A stretch of DNA of 64,000 nucleotides, taken from assembly GCF_900099605.1 (NCBI RefSeq), contig NZ_FNDK01000016.1:1-64000 (forward strand). The letters run 5' to 3'. The translations under genes and the position numbers were made by a program. Below are positions 24,934 through 33,605 of this stretch, in pieces. The DNA is from Alteribacillus persepolensis. GTDB taxonomy: Bacteria; Bacillota; Bacilli; Bacillales; Marinococcaceae. The first letter of the stretch is position 1, and each line of letters starts with the position of its first letter. Below the pieces are notes generated by a model. The model did no database searches and was not told the origin of the DNA. It worked only from the letters and a program-made list of their open reading frames with translations.

Positions 24934-25257
24934 TCAGCCGGACGCTTTCCGCGGGCTTGGCTTCAGCCTCCTCGGCAGCAGCACAAATGCCAGAAAGATT
25001 AATGCCAATGGCGCAGTAACTTCCCAGGCCATGACAACCATGGACTCTCCATAAGCTTGTCCATTTAACCCAACCACTTGTTCTGTCGATACATTTGTTA
25101 AAATCATCGAGCTTGCTATGACAATTCCCGTTAAACTTCTTCCCCCAAGAAAGTAGCCATCCGAACTGTTCAAATCAGTCCCCCGTGTCTTGTACCAGGA
25201 AAACCACATCACAAAGACGGTATAAATCATAAATGACGCAAAAATAATCCAAATCAT
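24934..25257 (-). pseudogene. Truncated sodium:solute symporter (N-terminal 95 aa)
   Basis: The first about 95 residues are a clear SSS-family (SLC5) N-terminus: TM1 (IFASFMIYTVFVMWFSWY), DGYFLGGRSL, then ASSMILTNVSTEQVVGLNGQ and TM3 (ALIFLAFVLLP). Full-length members have about 500-600 aa. After LLPR the frame runs into a GC-rich repeat and stops within about 10 codons; no other symporter sequence lies between here and 24810. A good ribosome site (ATGGAGGAATACCT) and two upstream operators remain, so the 5' end still looks expressed and regulated. A deletion at the repeat best explains it. Confidence 0.88.
24936..24985 (-). repeat. GC-rich repeat family 2, copy at symporter break
   Basis: On the minus strand GAGGCTGAAGCC then AGCCCGCGGAAAGCGTCC and GGCTGAAGCG. 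This is the inverse orientation of the stretches at 14986 and 34958. It starts exactly where similarity of the truncated symporter to its family ends. Confidence 0.65.
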
Positions 25258-25336
25258 AGGTATTCCTCCATGAACAAGATTCCTACGCAGTTTGTTTCCT
25301 TATCTTATAGATTTCGAGAAAACCGAAACATAAAAG

Positions 25337-25350
25337 GTAAGCGCTTAACT
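25337..25350. promoter_or_regulatory. Shared operator 3
   Basis: GTAAGCGCTTAACT, 80 bp before the symporter remnant start. Shares TAAGCGCTTAACT exactly with operator 4, 120 bp away, so looping between the two is possible. Confidence 0.7.
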
Positions 25351-25456
25351 AAATAATAAAAATGGATGCATGTTGCCAAGATTATTATGAAGAATAAACA
25401 ATTCCTTGTATTGTACAACTACTATTGACACCACCTCACCTTTTGACCTGTTTAAA

Positions 25457-25470
25457 GTAAGCGCTTAACT
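25457..25470. promoter_or_regulatory. Shared operator 4
   Basis: GTAAGCGCTTAACT, identical to operator 3 over 14 bp. Located in the 512-bp AT-rich gap between the symporter remnant and the divergent DeoR-type regulator. The rest of that gap (to 25769) is very AT-rich and shows no other feature. Confidence 0.7.
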
Positions 25471-25769
25471 CAAGTATATTTCATCAATATTCAGACATCA
25501 ATATTAATTTATATAAATTTCTGAAAAATTGCATATGATCTGGTATATATCTTCCTTTTTATTGTTATCTTTTGCAGAAATCAATGATATATTTTGTATT
25601 TCCTCAAGTGATTTGATTTTAATTTGTCATTATTTAAGTTTTATTTGTACATTTTGTTTATGATGTTTATACGTTTGTATACATTATATTAAGCATTTAT
25701 GGTGATTTATTGATAAATGAATGATATGATGACAAAAAAGAATGGAAACTTCTAGCAAGGATGAGTGTC

Positions 25770-26528
25770 ATGATTAAAACACAACGCATTGAAGAAATCC
25801 GAAAGTATGTCAAACAACATCAAGTCGCCTCATTTGATGACTTGGCTGCAACATTTCAAGTATCTGTCAATACCATTCGCCGTGATGTGCAGAAGCTAGT
25901 AAACGAAGGACAATTAAAAAAAGTCCACGGTGGAGTCTCTTTCCATCATTCTGAACCTGCACAATATGAGAACCGGCAAGTCGTCAATGAAACAGCAAAA
26001 CGAAAAATCGCAAAAGCTTGTGCGGATATGGTCGAGGAAAAAGATATTATTTTTATTGACTCTGGTACAACAACCGTTTACATGGCTGAGTATTTACAAG
26101 GCAAACAGGTAACGGTGCTCACCAATAACCTGGACTTTATTGTTCAATCCAAAAAGGAGCCAAGCATCACAGTAATTTCCACCGGCGGCATGCTTGATAC
26201 TGCGACAAACTCATTTATAGCGATTGACAATACAAACGTGCTGGCCACTTATAACATCAATAAAGCTTTCATGGCGACAACAGGTCTCTCTATTGAAAAT
26301 GGTGCCACCCATGCTTCTCCACTTGAAAATAAGATTAAAAAAGAAGCGGTAAAAAAAGGCGTTCATGTCCACTTGTTAGCTGACCAAACCAAATTTGATA
26401 AACACGCTCTCTTAACGTACAGCCCGCTGGATGCTATTGACCAGATTATTACTGACAGCCAGCCGTCGGAGAAGTGGACAGACCATTTGAAACAAAAAAA
26501 CGTTCAGTTATTCATTGCAAACGATTGA
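25770..26528 (+). CDS. DeoR-family regulator, IolR-like
   Basis: 252-aa repressor. The N-terminal winged helix (RIEEIRKYVKQHQVASFDDL, then FQVSVNTIRRDVQKL) is followed by the DeoR sugar-phosphate sensor with IFIDSGTTT near 96-104, VLTNNLDFI and LLADQTKFDKHALLTY. Several of these segments parallel B. subtilis IolR (FIDSGTTT, LLADHSKFGKSTLLTY). The start at 25770 uses AAGGATGAG at 6 nt in preference to the ATG at 25761. It is transcribed away from the polyol locus. With the inositol-dehydrogenase-like gene it hints at an inositol-type substrate, but this remains inference. Confidence 0.85.
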   Translation: MIKTQRIEEIRKYVKQHQVASFDDLAATFQVSVNTIRRDVQKLVNEGQLKKVHGGVSFHHSEPAQYENRQVVNETAKRKIAKACADMVEEKDIIFIDSGTTTVYMAEYLQGKQVTVLTNNLDFIVQSKKEPSITVISTGGMLDTATNSFIAIDNTNVLATYNINKAFMATTGLSIENGATHASPLENKIKKEAVKKGVHVHLLADQTKFDKHALLTYSPLDAIDQIITDSQPSEKWTDHLKQKNVQLFIAND

Positions 26529-26590
26529 TCCTTCATTTTCCCTTTGGTTTACATCACATGTTCAGCCAGCAGCCCTTCGGTTGGCTCTTT

Positions 26591-26638
26591 ACACGAAAAA
26601 ATCTTTTTGGCACTAATTCCAAAAAGATTTTTTCGTGT
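26591..26638. terminator. Bidirectional terminator, DeoR regulator / khtU
   Basis: Perfect 20-bp stem (26591-26610 with 26619-26638, 8-nt loop) containing A and T runs on both arms. It serves the convergent regulator gene and khtU. Confidence 0.92.
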
Positions 26639-26650
26639 TTACAACCATGC

Positions 26651-27820
26651 TTATATTCCTCGGACACTTACTTTCTTTTGTTTGTTTCCATATATTTTTC
26701 TTGTTAATTTTGGAGCATATAGAAACAAAACAATTCCAATTATCGCCGAAAGCAGTATAAAAATACTGCTGAATGCCATGATTTTTGCTGCAGCTAAACT
26801 GGCTATAATAATGGAAAACTCCCCGCGCTGTGTAAATGAAAGTCCAGCCCGAAAGGACACGCGGTTCGTCAGCCCATACATTTTTCCTCCAACCATACCG
26901 ACTATTATCTTAGCAGCAATAGACCATATTAACAATACCGCTAACAACCAGGGCCATGGGACATCGTTTTGTACATCAATCTGTGTCCCAAACCAAAGAA
27001 AAAACAACGGAAGTGTCAGTTCTCGTATAGGAAGAACGAGCGGCTCTAAAACGTGGCTTTGTTTCGTTTCCGCCAGCATAATACCTGCCAGAAACGCTCC
27101 GAGCACTTCAGATAAGCCGAAAAATACAGCCGCCCCGCTGTAAGTAAAAGCAATACCGATAAGAAGTAAATGAAAAATATCTGAGCCGGCATTTCTTTCG
27201 ATAAAACGAGAAAGTTTCGCAAAGAGAAAACGTCCAATCAGCACTGCACTGATAATAAGAAGTATCACTTTTAAGAAAAGCCAGAAAAAATCTATGCCTG
27301 TCATCGCCTGGCCGCTTGCCAATCCGGCCAGCACCGCCACCATGACAGGTGCAGCAAGGTCTTCAAATATCAACACACCAAGCAAAAACTCCGACTCTGG
27401 ATTGGCGGTGCGCTTCGTATTTTCAATCATTTTCATCGTAATAGATGAACTTGTTGCATATAAAATGCCGCCAATAAACAAAGCTGCCATCGCATCCAGG
27501 CCAAACAATAAACAAATCATGACAGACAGCACAAAATTTAAAAATAAATCAAGGGAACCAGCCGGGGTCACGCGCTTAGCGATAGTAGCGAGTTGTTTAA
27601 TAGGAAATTCCATGCCAAGCATAAAAAATAACAATACAATTCCAATCTCACCTGCGAAGTATAGAATCTCTGAATCATGCAGCAGACTGGCCACAGCAAT
27701 GCCGGCAAAAATAAAAAGAATCACATCCGGAAGCTTCGACCGAAGGCCGACCCATCCAATCACAAACATAATTAACAGAATCAGGCCCGCTGCTAATAAT
27801 TCTGGGACATGCCATTCCAC
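26651..27820 (-). CDS. khtU: K+/H+ antiporter, membrane subunit KhtU
   Basis: 389-aa CPA2 (Kef-type) cation:proton antiporter with about 12 transmembrane segments (LLAAGLILLIMFVIGWVGL at the N-terminus; ILYFAGEIGIVLLFFMLGME; LIFEDLAAPVMVAVLAGLAS). Start is GTG 27820, 3 nt after the khtT stop, with GGGGGAGG inside the khtT end; an ATG nearby is out of frame. It follows khtT as in B. subtilis khtSTU (yhaSTU). KhtS was not found. Predicted role: K+ efflux under alkaline or toxic-electrophile stress. Ends next to the strong bidirectional terminator. Confidence 0.88.
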   Translation of the reverse strand: MEWHVPELLAAGLILLIMFVIGWVGLRSKLPDVILFIFAGIAVASLLHDSEILYFAGEIGIVLLFFMLGMEFPIKQLATIAKRVTPAGSLDLFLNFVLSVMICLLFGLDAMAALFIGGILYATSSSITMKMIENTKRTANPESEFLLGVLIFEDLAAPVMVAVLAGLASGQAMTGIDFFWLFLKVILLIISAVLIGRFLFAKLSRFIERNAGSDIFHLLLIGIAFTYSGAAVFFGLSEVLGAFLAGIMLAETKQSHVLEPLVLPIRELTLPLFFLWFGTQIDVQNDVPWPWLLAVLLIWSIAAKIIVGMVGGKMYGLTNRVSFRAGLSFTQRGEFSIIIASLAAAKIMAFSSIFILLSAIIGIVLFLYAPKLTRKIYGNKQKKVSVRGI

Positions 27821-27823
27821 CCG

Positions 27824-28315
27824 TTAGATCGCCTCCCCCTCTGCCAGCTCCTCAAAATCTGAAATTTGACTGCTTTTTCCAACAACCATGACAGTGTCAC
27901 CCACTTCCAGTCTTTCTTGCACACCTGGGCTGGCAATTACTGCTTCATCACGGAAAATACCTACAATAGAAACACCTGTTTTTTTCCTTACTTCTGCTTC
28001 CCCAATCGTTTTTCCCGCAAGCATCGTTCCCTGTTTTAAACTAATCCACTCCACCACGATCTTGCTTCGAAATAATTTCATTTTGTCACTGTCTACAGGC
28101 TGAAATACTGCCCCTAACAGTTGAGCACCCAGCTCTCTTGTCTCATCTGAGGTTAATTCCATTGAAAAATCTGCCTCATCTTCTTCGGGGTCTTGAAAAA
28201 AATATAACTCACGTTTTCCCGTGTGGTGTGTCACAAGCACAACCATACTCCCTTCGGCTGTTAAAAAGGACATTTTTTTCCCAATGCCCGGCAAATCTGC
28301 AAATTTCACTTCCAC
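27824..28315 (-). CDS. khtT: K+/H+ antiporter regulatory subunit KhtT (TrkA_C)
   Basis: 163-aa soluble protein. The N-terminal half begins VEVKFADLPGIGKKMSF, as in B. subtilis KhtT. The C-terminal half is an RCK_C/TrkA_C domain (LAGKTIGEAEVRKKTGVSIV, then GDTVMVVGKSSQISDFEEL). The start is probably GTG 28315, with AAGGAGTG at 7 nt; the longer frame to 28363 adds residues without family character. KhtT gates KhtU and in B. subtilis binds c-di-AMP. khtT and khtU form a two-gene operon here. Confidence 0.87.
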   Translation of the reverse strand: MEVKFADLPGIGKKMSFLTAEGSMVVLVTHHTGKRELYFFQDPEEDEADFSMELTSDETRELGAQLLGAVFQPVDSDKMKLFRSKIVVEWISLKQGTMLAGKTIGEAEVRKKTGVSIVGIFRDEAVIASPGVQERLEVGDTVMVVGKSSQISDFEELAEGEAI

Positions 28316-28506
28316 TTCTTTCCACTCCTTTATGAAAAGAGATATTCTTTTATTGTATAGCAATGACGCTGCTATGAACAGAAAGTCCCGCTTTAACTAT
28401 TTTTTATTTTCTTCACAACAATGCCATCGTCTTTCGCTTGCCAAATGACAGGTTTTCTCCTAAAGTGATTGTAGTGTCAGGAACGCTTCGCAAGGAGGAA
28501 CACAAC

Positions 28507-29169
28507 ATGGAAACAAACTATACGTACAAGCCTTTGAAAACCATTTCCAAATGGTCCATTACGCTGATTGTTCTTTGTTTACTATTTTCTGTTGCTGCTG
28601 TGATTGGCAGTCTCGTGGAATGGAGTACATACAGTCAATATAGCGGAAACGACCAAATGGAAGATTTAACGCCAAGTGATCTCACGACCATTAGTGCCAT
28701 CACTGTAGGCATTCATTTACCGAAAACATTTTTCTTTATTGTATCGCTTATCGTATTTTTAGTATGGATATACCGTGCCCATGCCAATGGCCGTGCGCTG
28801 CAGCTTGATGGCACCATTTATACTCCAGGGTGGTCGGCTGCTTTTTATCTTATTCCCATTGTCAACATCGTGCTTCCATTACTGTCTTTGCTTCACCTTC
28901 ATAAAGGCGGTGTAAAACGGGCAAACAGTGTTCAAAAAGAACAAATCCAATCAAAAGTATGGATGATTTATACGTGGTGGGTTCTTTATTGGAGTTCCTA
29001 TCTTCTCTCCATCCCAAACGGTATTAGTGAAACAGACGCTGTACTGTCAGACATTCAAGGTGAAATTCCTTCCTTGATTTTCTCTGAAATTCTTTATTTT
29101 GCTGCCGGCATCTTTTTAATTTTTGTCATAAAAAATGTCACTGCCGTACAGGAACGAGCTGCTTCCTGA
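28507..29169 (+). CDS. DUF4328 membrane protein
   Basis: 220-aa integral membrane protein with about six hydrophobic segments (STLIVLCLLFSVAAVIG-like first helix, FFFIVSLIVFLVWIYRAHAN, AFYLIPIVNIVLPLLSLLHL). The motif WIYRAHANGRALQ followed by PGWSAAFYLIPIVN is characteristic of DUF4328. Function unknown. ATG 28507 follows CAAGGAGGAA. It lies 27 nt upstream of the LCP gene, so they are probably co-transcribed. Confidence 0.8.
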   Translation: METNYTYKPLKTISKWSITLIVLCLLFSVAAVIGSLVEWSTYSQYSGNDQMEDLTPSDLTTISAITVGIHLPKTFFFIVSLIVFLVWIYRAHANGRALQLDGTIYTPGWSAAFYLIPIVNIVLPLLSLLHLHKGGVKRANSVQKEQIQSKVWMIYTWWVLYWSSYLLSIPNGISETDAVLSDIQGEIPSLIFSEILYFAAGIFLIFVIKNVTAVQERAAS

Positions 29170-29196
29170 CAAAGATATAGAGGAGCTGGCAAAAAA

Positions 29197-30126
29197 ATGT
29201 GGAAAATTCCGCTGACGATTTTTATGACGGTTTTACTGACACTTTTATTGTTTGGCGCTGGATATATATTTCATCTGTTTCAAGAAGCTGGTCATACTAT
29301 GAAACAAATAAATGTAAATGATGATCAGGCATCCGCTGGCGAAAATTCTTCCTCTCCGCAGCAATTACGCGGTCACGGGCCTATATCAATATTTATCACA
29401 GGGATTGACAGCCGTACAGATAACACTGGACTCAGTGATGTGATAATGGTTCTTTCCATTCATCCCGAAAAAGAATCAACGCTTTTGTTTAACATACCTC
29501 GAGATACACAAGTGGCGATACCGGATAGACAGCAGCCTGAAAAAATCAACCATGCCTACCATGACGGGGGCACGGCACTTGTTCAGCAAATCGTTGAACA
29601 AAAGCTGGAACATTCGTTTGATTTGACAGTCGAGCTGGATATGCAAGGGTTTATAGAGCTGGTGGATATCTTGGGAGGAATAGAAGTAGACAATGCGTTT
29701 GCTTTTTCCGAACGAAACGTCACGCATACAAAAACGCACTTTTTTGATAAAGGGATTATTCATTTAGATGGGGAACGTGCTTTAGATTACGTACGGATGA
29801 GGAAAAAAGATCCTCGCGGCGATCTTGGCCGTAATGAAAGACAACGACAAATTCTCACTGCACTCATGCAAAAGACAGCTTCAATGCAAACATTGGTGAA
29901 CGTGCAGCAATTTCTTCCATTGGCAGAAAACCATATCAAAACAAATGCAGCCATGGAAGATGTCAACATTCTATTTTCAGAGTACCGTCATACTGTTGGT
30001 GATGTAAAAACATTTGAAATGCAAGGCACACCTGACACTCAAAACGGAACCAGCTATTATCTTATATCTGATAAAGAATGGCATAAAGCAGCCCTGCGGC
30101 TTAGAAACCACCAAAAGGATGAATAA
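29197..30126 (+). CDS. LytR-CpsA-Psr family wall polymer ligase
   Basis: 309-aa membrane-anchored enzyme that attaches teichoic-acid-like glycopolymers from the lipid carrier to peptidoglycan. One N-terminal transmembrane helix (about 4-28) is followed by an extracellular LCP domain. Conserved features are FITGIDSRTDN (67-77), FNIPRDTQV near 98-106 with the catalytic-region Arg/Asp, HAYHDGG, GGIEVD, and HLDGERALDYVRMRKKDPRG with DLGRNERQRQIL near 207-218. ATG follows AGAGGAG. Which of TagT/U/V it corresponds to cannot be said. Closed by its own terminator. Confidence 0.92.
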   Translation: MWKIPLTIFMTVLLTLLLFGAGYIFHLFQEAGHTMKQINVNDDQASAGENSSSPQQLRGHGPISIFITGIDSRTDNTGLSDVIMVLSIHPEKESTLLFNIPRDTQVAIPDRQQPEKINHAYHDGGTALVQQIVEQKLEHSFDLTVELDMQGFIELVDILGGIEVDNAFAFSERNVTHTKTHFFDKGIIHLDGERALDYVRMRKKDPRGDLGRNERQRQILTALMQKTASMQTLVNVQQFLPLAENHIKTNAAMEDVNILFSEYRHTVGDVKTFEMQGTPDTQNGTSYYLISDKEWHKAALRLRNHQKDE

Positions 30127-30150
30127 TCTTTTTGGCGGTTTTTTTTTGTA
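30104..30150 (+). terminator. LCP gene terminator
   Basis: AAACCACCAAAAG (30105-30117) pairs with CTTTTTGGCGGTTT (mismatch at one position), followed by a run of nine T. The stem overlaps the end of the coding region. Confidence 0.9.
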
Positions 30151-30272
30151 CGCAGGGGCACGACAGCTTGTTTTCATGAGTAAACCATTGCTGCCGCCAC
30201 TATGTGGAAAATCACATACGTCCCACGAAGCCACCACCTGCATCTGAAGGCTTAGCGCCAGCCATGTTTTCT

Positions 30273-30914
30273 TTATTCCCGGCCTTGCCTTTTCATAAGC
30301 AGGCTAATACAGCCGTTGTAAGCAGTATGCGCAGCAATTGGTGCCCACAATGCCCCGGTTTCAATAAATAACCAGCCAAGCACCATCCCCATTCCAAACA
30401 CAATCACGTGCACCCAGATGTTTCCCTTGTACTGTGGAATATGAAGAGCCATAAAAATGAGAGATACGACGAGCAGCGCCCAAAACGTTTCCATGTACTT
30501 CATTCCTATCCCTAAAAGAGCTCCCCGAAATAATATCTCTTCTGAAATACCTGCTCCAAACGCAATGGTGAAGACGCCATACTTTTTATACAGCATCTTT
30601 TTTATTAATTTGGTGTATTGGTTGTCAGGCATCGATAGAGACGTAAAATAATACAGTAGGGCAATGGTGCCTGTAAATAAAACACCAATCAATACACCAA
30701 ATCCAATATCCAACAAAACATTTTCGGCTTCCCACATTGTTTGTAAATAGGAAAAACGCCCTTCTCCAAAAAATAATAAAAGAAGAACATAACCTGCGAT
30801 GATAAAAATTCCAAAACTTTGCCACACACTTGCAAGTGAGATATCATCAAGCTGTTGTTTGTTTTCTTCCACACCATCCACTCCCAGGCGCTGAACTTTT
30901 TTCATTTTCGTCAC
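30273..30914 (-). CDS. CPBP-family intramembrane protease
   Basis: 213-aa membrane protein with about six helices. Motif 1 EEILFRG near 127-133 and motif 2 FMALHIPQYKG near 155-165 are the Abi/CAAX catalytic motifs; a third conserved His/Asn lies in IAAHTAYNGC near 195-204. GTG 30914 follows AAGGA at 7 nt and is better placed than the ATG 9 nt later. The gene follows the D-Ala-D-Ala carboxypeptidase by 14 nt, so the two may be co-transcribed. Substrate unknown; related proteins act in bacteriocin self-immunity or protein processing. Confidence 0.85.
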   Translation of the reverse strand: MTKMKKVQRLGVDGVEENKQQLDDISLASVWQSFGIFIIAGYVLLLLFFGEGRFSYLQTMWEAENVLLDIGFGVLIGVLFTGTIALLYYFTSLSMPDNQYTKLIKKMLYKKYGVFTIAFGAGISEEILFRGALLGIGMKYMETFWALLVVSLIFMALHIPQYKGNIWVHVIVFGMGMVLGWLFIETGALWAPIAAHTAYNGCISLLMKRQGRE

Positions 30915-30928
30915 ACGATATTCCTTGT

Positions 30929-32191
30929 TTATGAAGAAGAGTCATCAACATGTACCTTGCTGAAATTCGTGGCATATTTTAATTGATACGTAATCATCTC
31001 CCTCATCCAATGTGTTGTGGAAGCTCCCTCTAAAAAGTTTTCCATATCAGAATCATTATTATCTTCACGGCGGTTGTTACCGCCCTTTTTAGAAGTAGTG
31101 TCTGCGTATGATTTGTTTTCTTTTGTGCCTGTCTCTATTGGGACATATGTCGTAAAAATCTGCTCGCTGTCTTGGCTCTCCACAACAACCTGACCGTTAT
31201 CCATTCCTTTTATTTCAAAGGCTGCCCCTTTTGGTACAGAAAACGACCGTCTATCAGGTATCGTGTATACCGAACCATTTTGTGCTTTTACTTGCTGCCC
31301 AGCTGCTAAATACTGTTCTTCAAAATCATGAAATCCTAGATTAAGCAAGGTTATCGTATCTTGATATGCTTGTTGCGAGCTGCCTGCTTTCAAAACCACG
31401 GCAATGAGTTCCCTTCCGTCTCGTTTGGCAGATGTCACGAGAGTAAATCCAGCTTCTTCTACATAACCATTTTTTACTCCATTGGTCCCTTCATAATCCC
31501 ACAACAATTGGTGATGATTGCGAAGCGTTGTCTCCCAGCCTTCTCCTTGCCAATCCAGTTCTTTTGTAGCAACGATATCGCGAAATGTCTCATTTTGCAT
31601 AGCATATCGCGTAATCTCTGCCATATCTTCAGCTGTCGTATAGTGATCGTCATGATGCAAACCATGCGGGTTTGTAAACGAGGTGTTTTCAATACCTGTC
31701 TTTTTCGTTAAATAATCCGTCATCCCTCTAGAAAAATCGTATTCTGAGCCTGCTATGTGTTCTGCAATCGCGTAGCTTGCATCATTACCAGAGTTTATCA
31801 ACATTCCTTGAATCAATTGTTCTAATGGAATCGTTTCATTTTCAAGCAAATACACCGACGTTCCTGTTACGTTTGCTGCTTCTTCAGAAATGAGCACCTC
31901 ATCGTTTAAATCACCATATTCAATGGCTGCAATACCCGTAGCAATTTTCGTAATAGAGGCGGGATACATCTTTTGACTTCCTGCTTTTTCATAAAGAATC
32001 TGCCCAGTCTCTGCATCCATTAATACAGCGGCACCGCTGTAAAGGGAAAGATCTTCTTCACCTTCAGCCATGACCGTTTTCTCTCCTTCTGTTTGCAGCA
32101 AAAACAGCCACGCAACCGCACACAGCGTTATCCCTATTTTCCTGCTCCATGTACCAATCGTTCCTTCCTCCCCTCTTCTTCCGGTGAACAT
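30929..32191 (-). CDS. D-alanyl-D-alanine carboxypeptidase (peptidase S11)
   Basis: 420-aa penicillin-binding protein trimming peptidoglycan stem peptides outside the membrane. Hydrophobic signal segment (about 17-33). Active-site SITK at 79-82, SGN in INSGNDASY near 134, KTG-box variant KNG in VKNGYVEEAGFT near 240. The C-terminal tail after about 350 is long, charged and poor in membrane-anchor character (KKGGNNRREDNNDSD). The start is uncertain: ATG 32191 has only a distant GAGG, whereas the strong GGGGAGGAAGG lies inside the frame just before an ATT codon at 32158. Confidence 0.88.
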   Translation of the reverse strand: MFTGRRGEEGTIGTWSRKIGITLCAVAWLFLLQTEGEKTVMAEGEEDLSLYSGAAVLMDAETGQILYEKAGSQKMYPASITKIATGIAAIEYGDLNDEVLISEEAANVTGTSVYLLENETIPLEQLIQGMLINSGNDASYAIAEHIAGSEYDFSRGMTDYLTKKTGIENTSFTNPHGLHHDDHYTTAEDMAEITRYAMQNETFRDIVATKELDWQGEGWETTLRNHHQLLWDYEGTNGVKNGYVEEAGFTLVTSAKRDGRELIAVVLKAGSSQQAYQDTITLLNLGFHDFEEQYLAAGQQVKAQNGSVYTIPDRRSFSVPKGAAFEIKGMDNGQVVVESQDSEQIFTTYVPIETGTKENKSYADTTSKKGGNNRREDNNDSDMENFLEGASTTHWMREMITYQLKYATNFSKVHVDDSSS

Positions 32192-32309
32192 AAAAATGCA
32201 AACATCCTCACACGAAGGAGCTTATATTACTAGAAAAACACAGCCTGGAAAACCATCGTTTTTCCTCTCCTTCACTCCTTCAGCAAAGCTGAACAATGTC
32301 TCACGTACA

Positions 32310-32349
32310 AAAAGAATGCCTGCCGTTTGCAGCACACAACCGGCGGGCA
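32310..32349 (-). terminator. resA terminator
   Basis: TGCCTGCCG (32318-32326) pairs with CGGCGGGCA (32341-32349) with one wobble. On the minus strand TTCTTTTTG follows. 8 nt after the resA stop. Confidence 0.78.
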
Positions 32350-32356
32350 CCCATGA

Positions 32357-32890
32357 TTATGATGGCTCAATCTCTTCCATATATGCTTTAATATCTTCCT
32401 CACTCATTCTTCCGGTAATCACTTGCTTTACTTCACCATTTTCGTCAAGTAAATATGTAGCAGGCAGCGGCCCAATGCCATAACGGTCCATCACATTTTT
32501 ATTGGGATCTTTTAAAATTGGATACGTTAAACCTAAACGATCAACAAATCGTTCAATCGCCAGGTCAGATTCTCCGACATTCACAGCAAGTATTTCGACA
32601 CCGCGATCTTTAAACTCTTGGTACTGATTATCCATGTCAGGCATTTCGTCTACACACGGCGGACAATATGTACCCCAAAAGTTTAAAAATACCCCTTGGC
32701 CGCGCAAATCTTTTAATTCTATTTCGTTTCCATCCATCGTTTGCAGCACAAAATTTGGAGCAATGTCTCCCTCACTGACAGCTGCCTCTTCTCCAGTAAT
32801 GAAATTAGTATAAAACACATAACCAAGCACAACGGCAATGACACTTAATATGGAAGAACGCATAATAAAACGTTTACGTTTTTTGTTCAT
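32357..32890 (-). CDS. resA: Membrane-anchored thiol-disulfide oxidoreductase, ResA-like
   Basis: 177-aa thioredoxin-fold protein with one N-terminal transmembrane anchor (about 11-29) and the active site FWGTYCPPCVDEMP (Cys76 and Cys79) facing outward. GDIAPNFVLQTMDG and FLNFWGTYCPPC are typical of ResA, which reduces apocytochrome c. The frame opens at 33052, but ATG 32890 has AGGAGGAT in front. The active site is CPPC, whereas B. subtilis ResA has CEPC. resB/resC are not adjacent, so the gene symbol is by resemblance, and a StoA-type role is possible. Confidence 0.85.
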   Translation of the reverse strand: MNKKRKRFIMRSSILSVIAVVLGYVFYTNFITGEEAAVSEGDIAPNFVLQTMDGNEIELKDLRGQGVFLNFWGTYCPPCVDEMPDMDNQYQEFKDRGVEILAVNVGESDLAIERFVDRLGLTYPILKDPNKNVMDRYGIGPLPATYLLDENGEVKQVITGRMSEEDIKAYMEEIEPS

Positions 32891-33012
32891 TGTTTCATCC
32901 TCCTGCACGCAGTATCGCCTATACCTATACTCCAATATATCATACAACGTTCTCTTTACGTATAGTATAAATGCTTGCAGGGGTATGTAAACAAGAAACT
33001 TATAACGATTTA

Positions 33013-33204
33013 ATGAAAAGCATAAGCATCTTGAAAAAAAGAATTCAGCCAACGTTCATGAAAGAGAGTGGAGCACAGCTAAAGAAAGCTGCTGAACAGA
33101 CGAACAACAAGGCACAAAACGATATTTTCAGCGCCATCCATAGACGGATTTTCCCGCAAGAACAGTATGAATCGACGATCCACTTAGTAACACGCTCTTC
33201 TTAA
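33013..33204 (+). pseudogene. Possible remnant of a BshC-like C-terminus
   Basis: 64-codon frame without a ribosome site. SISILKKRIQPTFMKESGAQ, then IHRRIFPQEQYESTIH, recalls the helical C-terminal tail of BshC (a Leu-x-x-Arg-Ile heptad helix followed by an Ile-Phe-Pro turn and a Gln-Glu motif). The resemblance is from memory and weak. It may be a decayed fragment or chance. No other bsh sequence is adjacent. Confidence 0.3.
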
Positions 33205-33523
33205 AAAAATAAGACAGTATAAAAGCCGGCGTTGTTCATGCTTGGCACAAGCACCCATCCGCTTATGATTTCAAGGCAGTCGCGCTTTTCTTATGAAGTT
33301 AGCAGACGCTATGCCCACGGAGTGCGAAGTATGTGGACAGAGCAGTGATAGAAATTGGTTCTCATACAAATGCTGAGGTCAATATGATGATGTGCTTTTT
33401 GTCTATTGTCTGCCTGAAGTGCTGTCCGCTGCAAGTGAGCCTAAAGAGCATTCCATCAAAAAAGAAAGAGATGATAATTCCCCCAAAAATATTATAGAAA
33501 CTAAAAAAAATCGATGATAGACA

Positions 33524-33568
33524 AATAATCCGAACTTATCATGTTTTCATGAAAACGTTCGGATTATT
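33524..33568. terminator. Nested palindrome after the yhfK-like gene
   Basis: AATAATCCGAAC (33524-33535) pairs perfectly with GTTCGGATTATT (33557-33568). Inside the loop is a second 14-bp palindrome, GTTTTCATGAAAAC (33543-33556). 38 bp after the minus-strand gene. It is probably a terminator despite the weak T-run. The rest of 33205-33605 shows no gene. Confidence 0.6.
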
Positions 33569-33605
33569 ATGTGATATCTATACTCTTGTCCAATCTTTCT
33601 TTATT

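Noticed and set aside
19061-25470. CcpA cre sites
   Set aside because: The four sites share a longer local consensus with a non-symmetric ACT flank, which fits a dedicated regulator better; dual use cannot be excluded.
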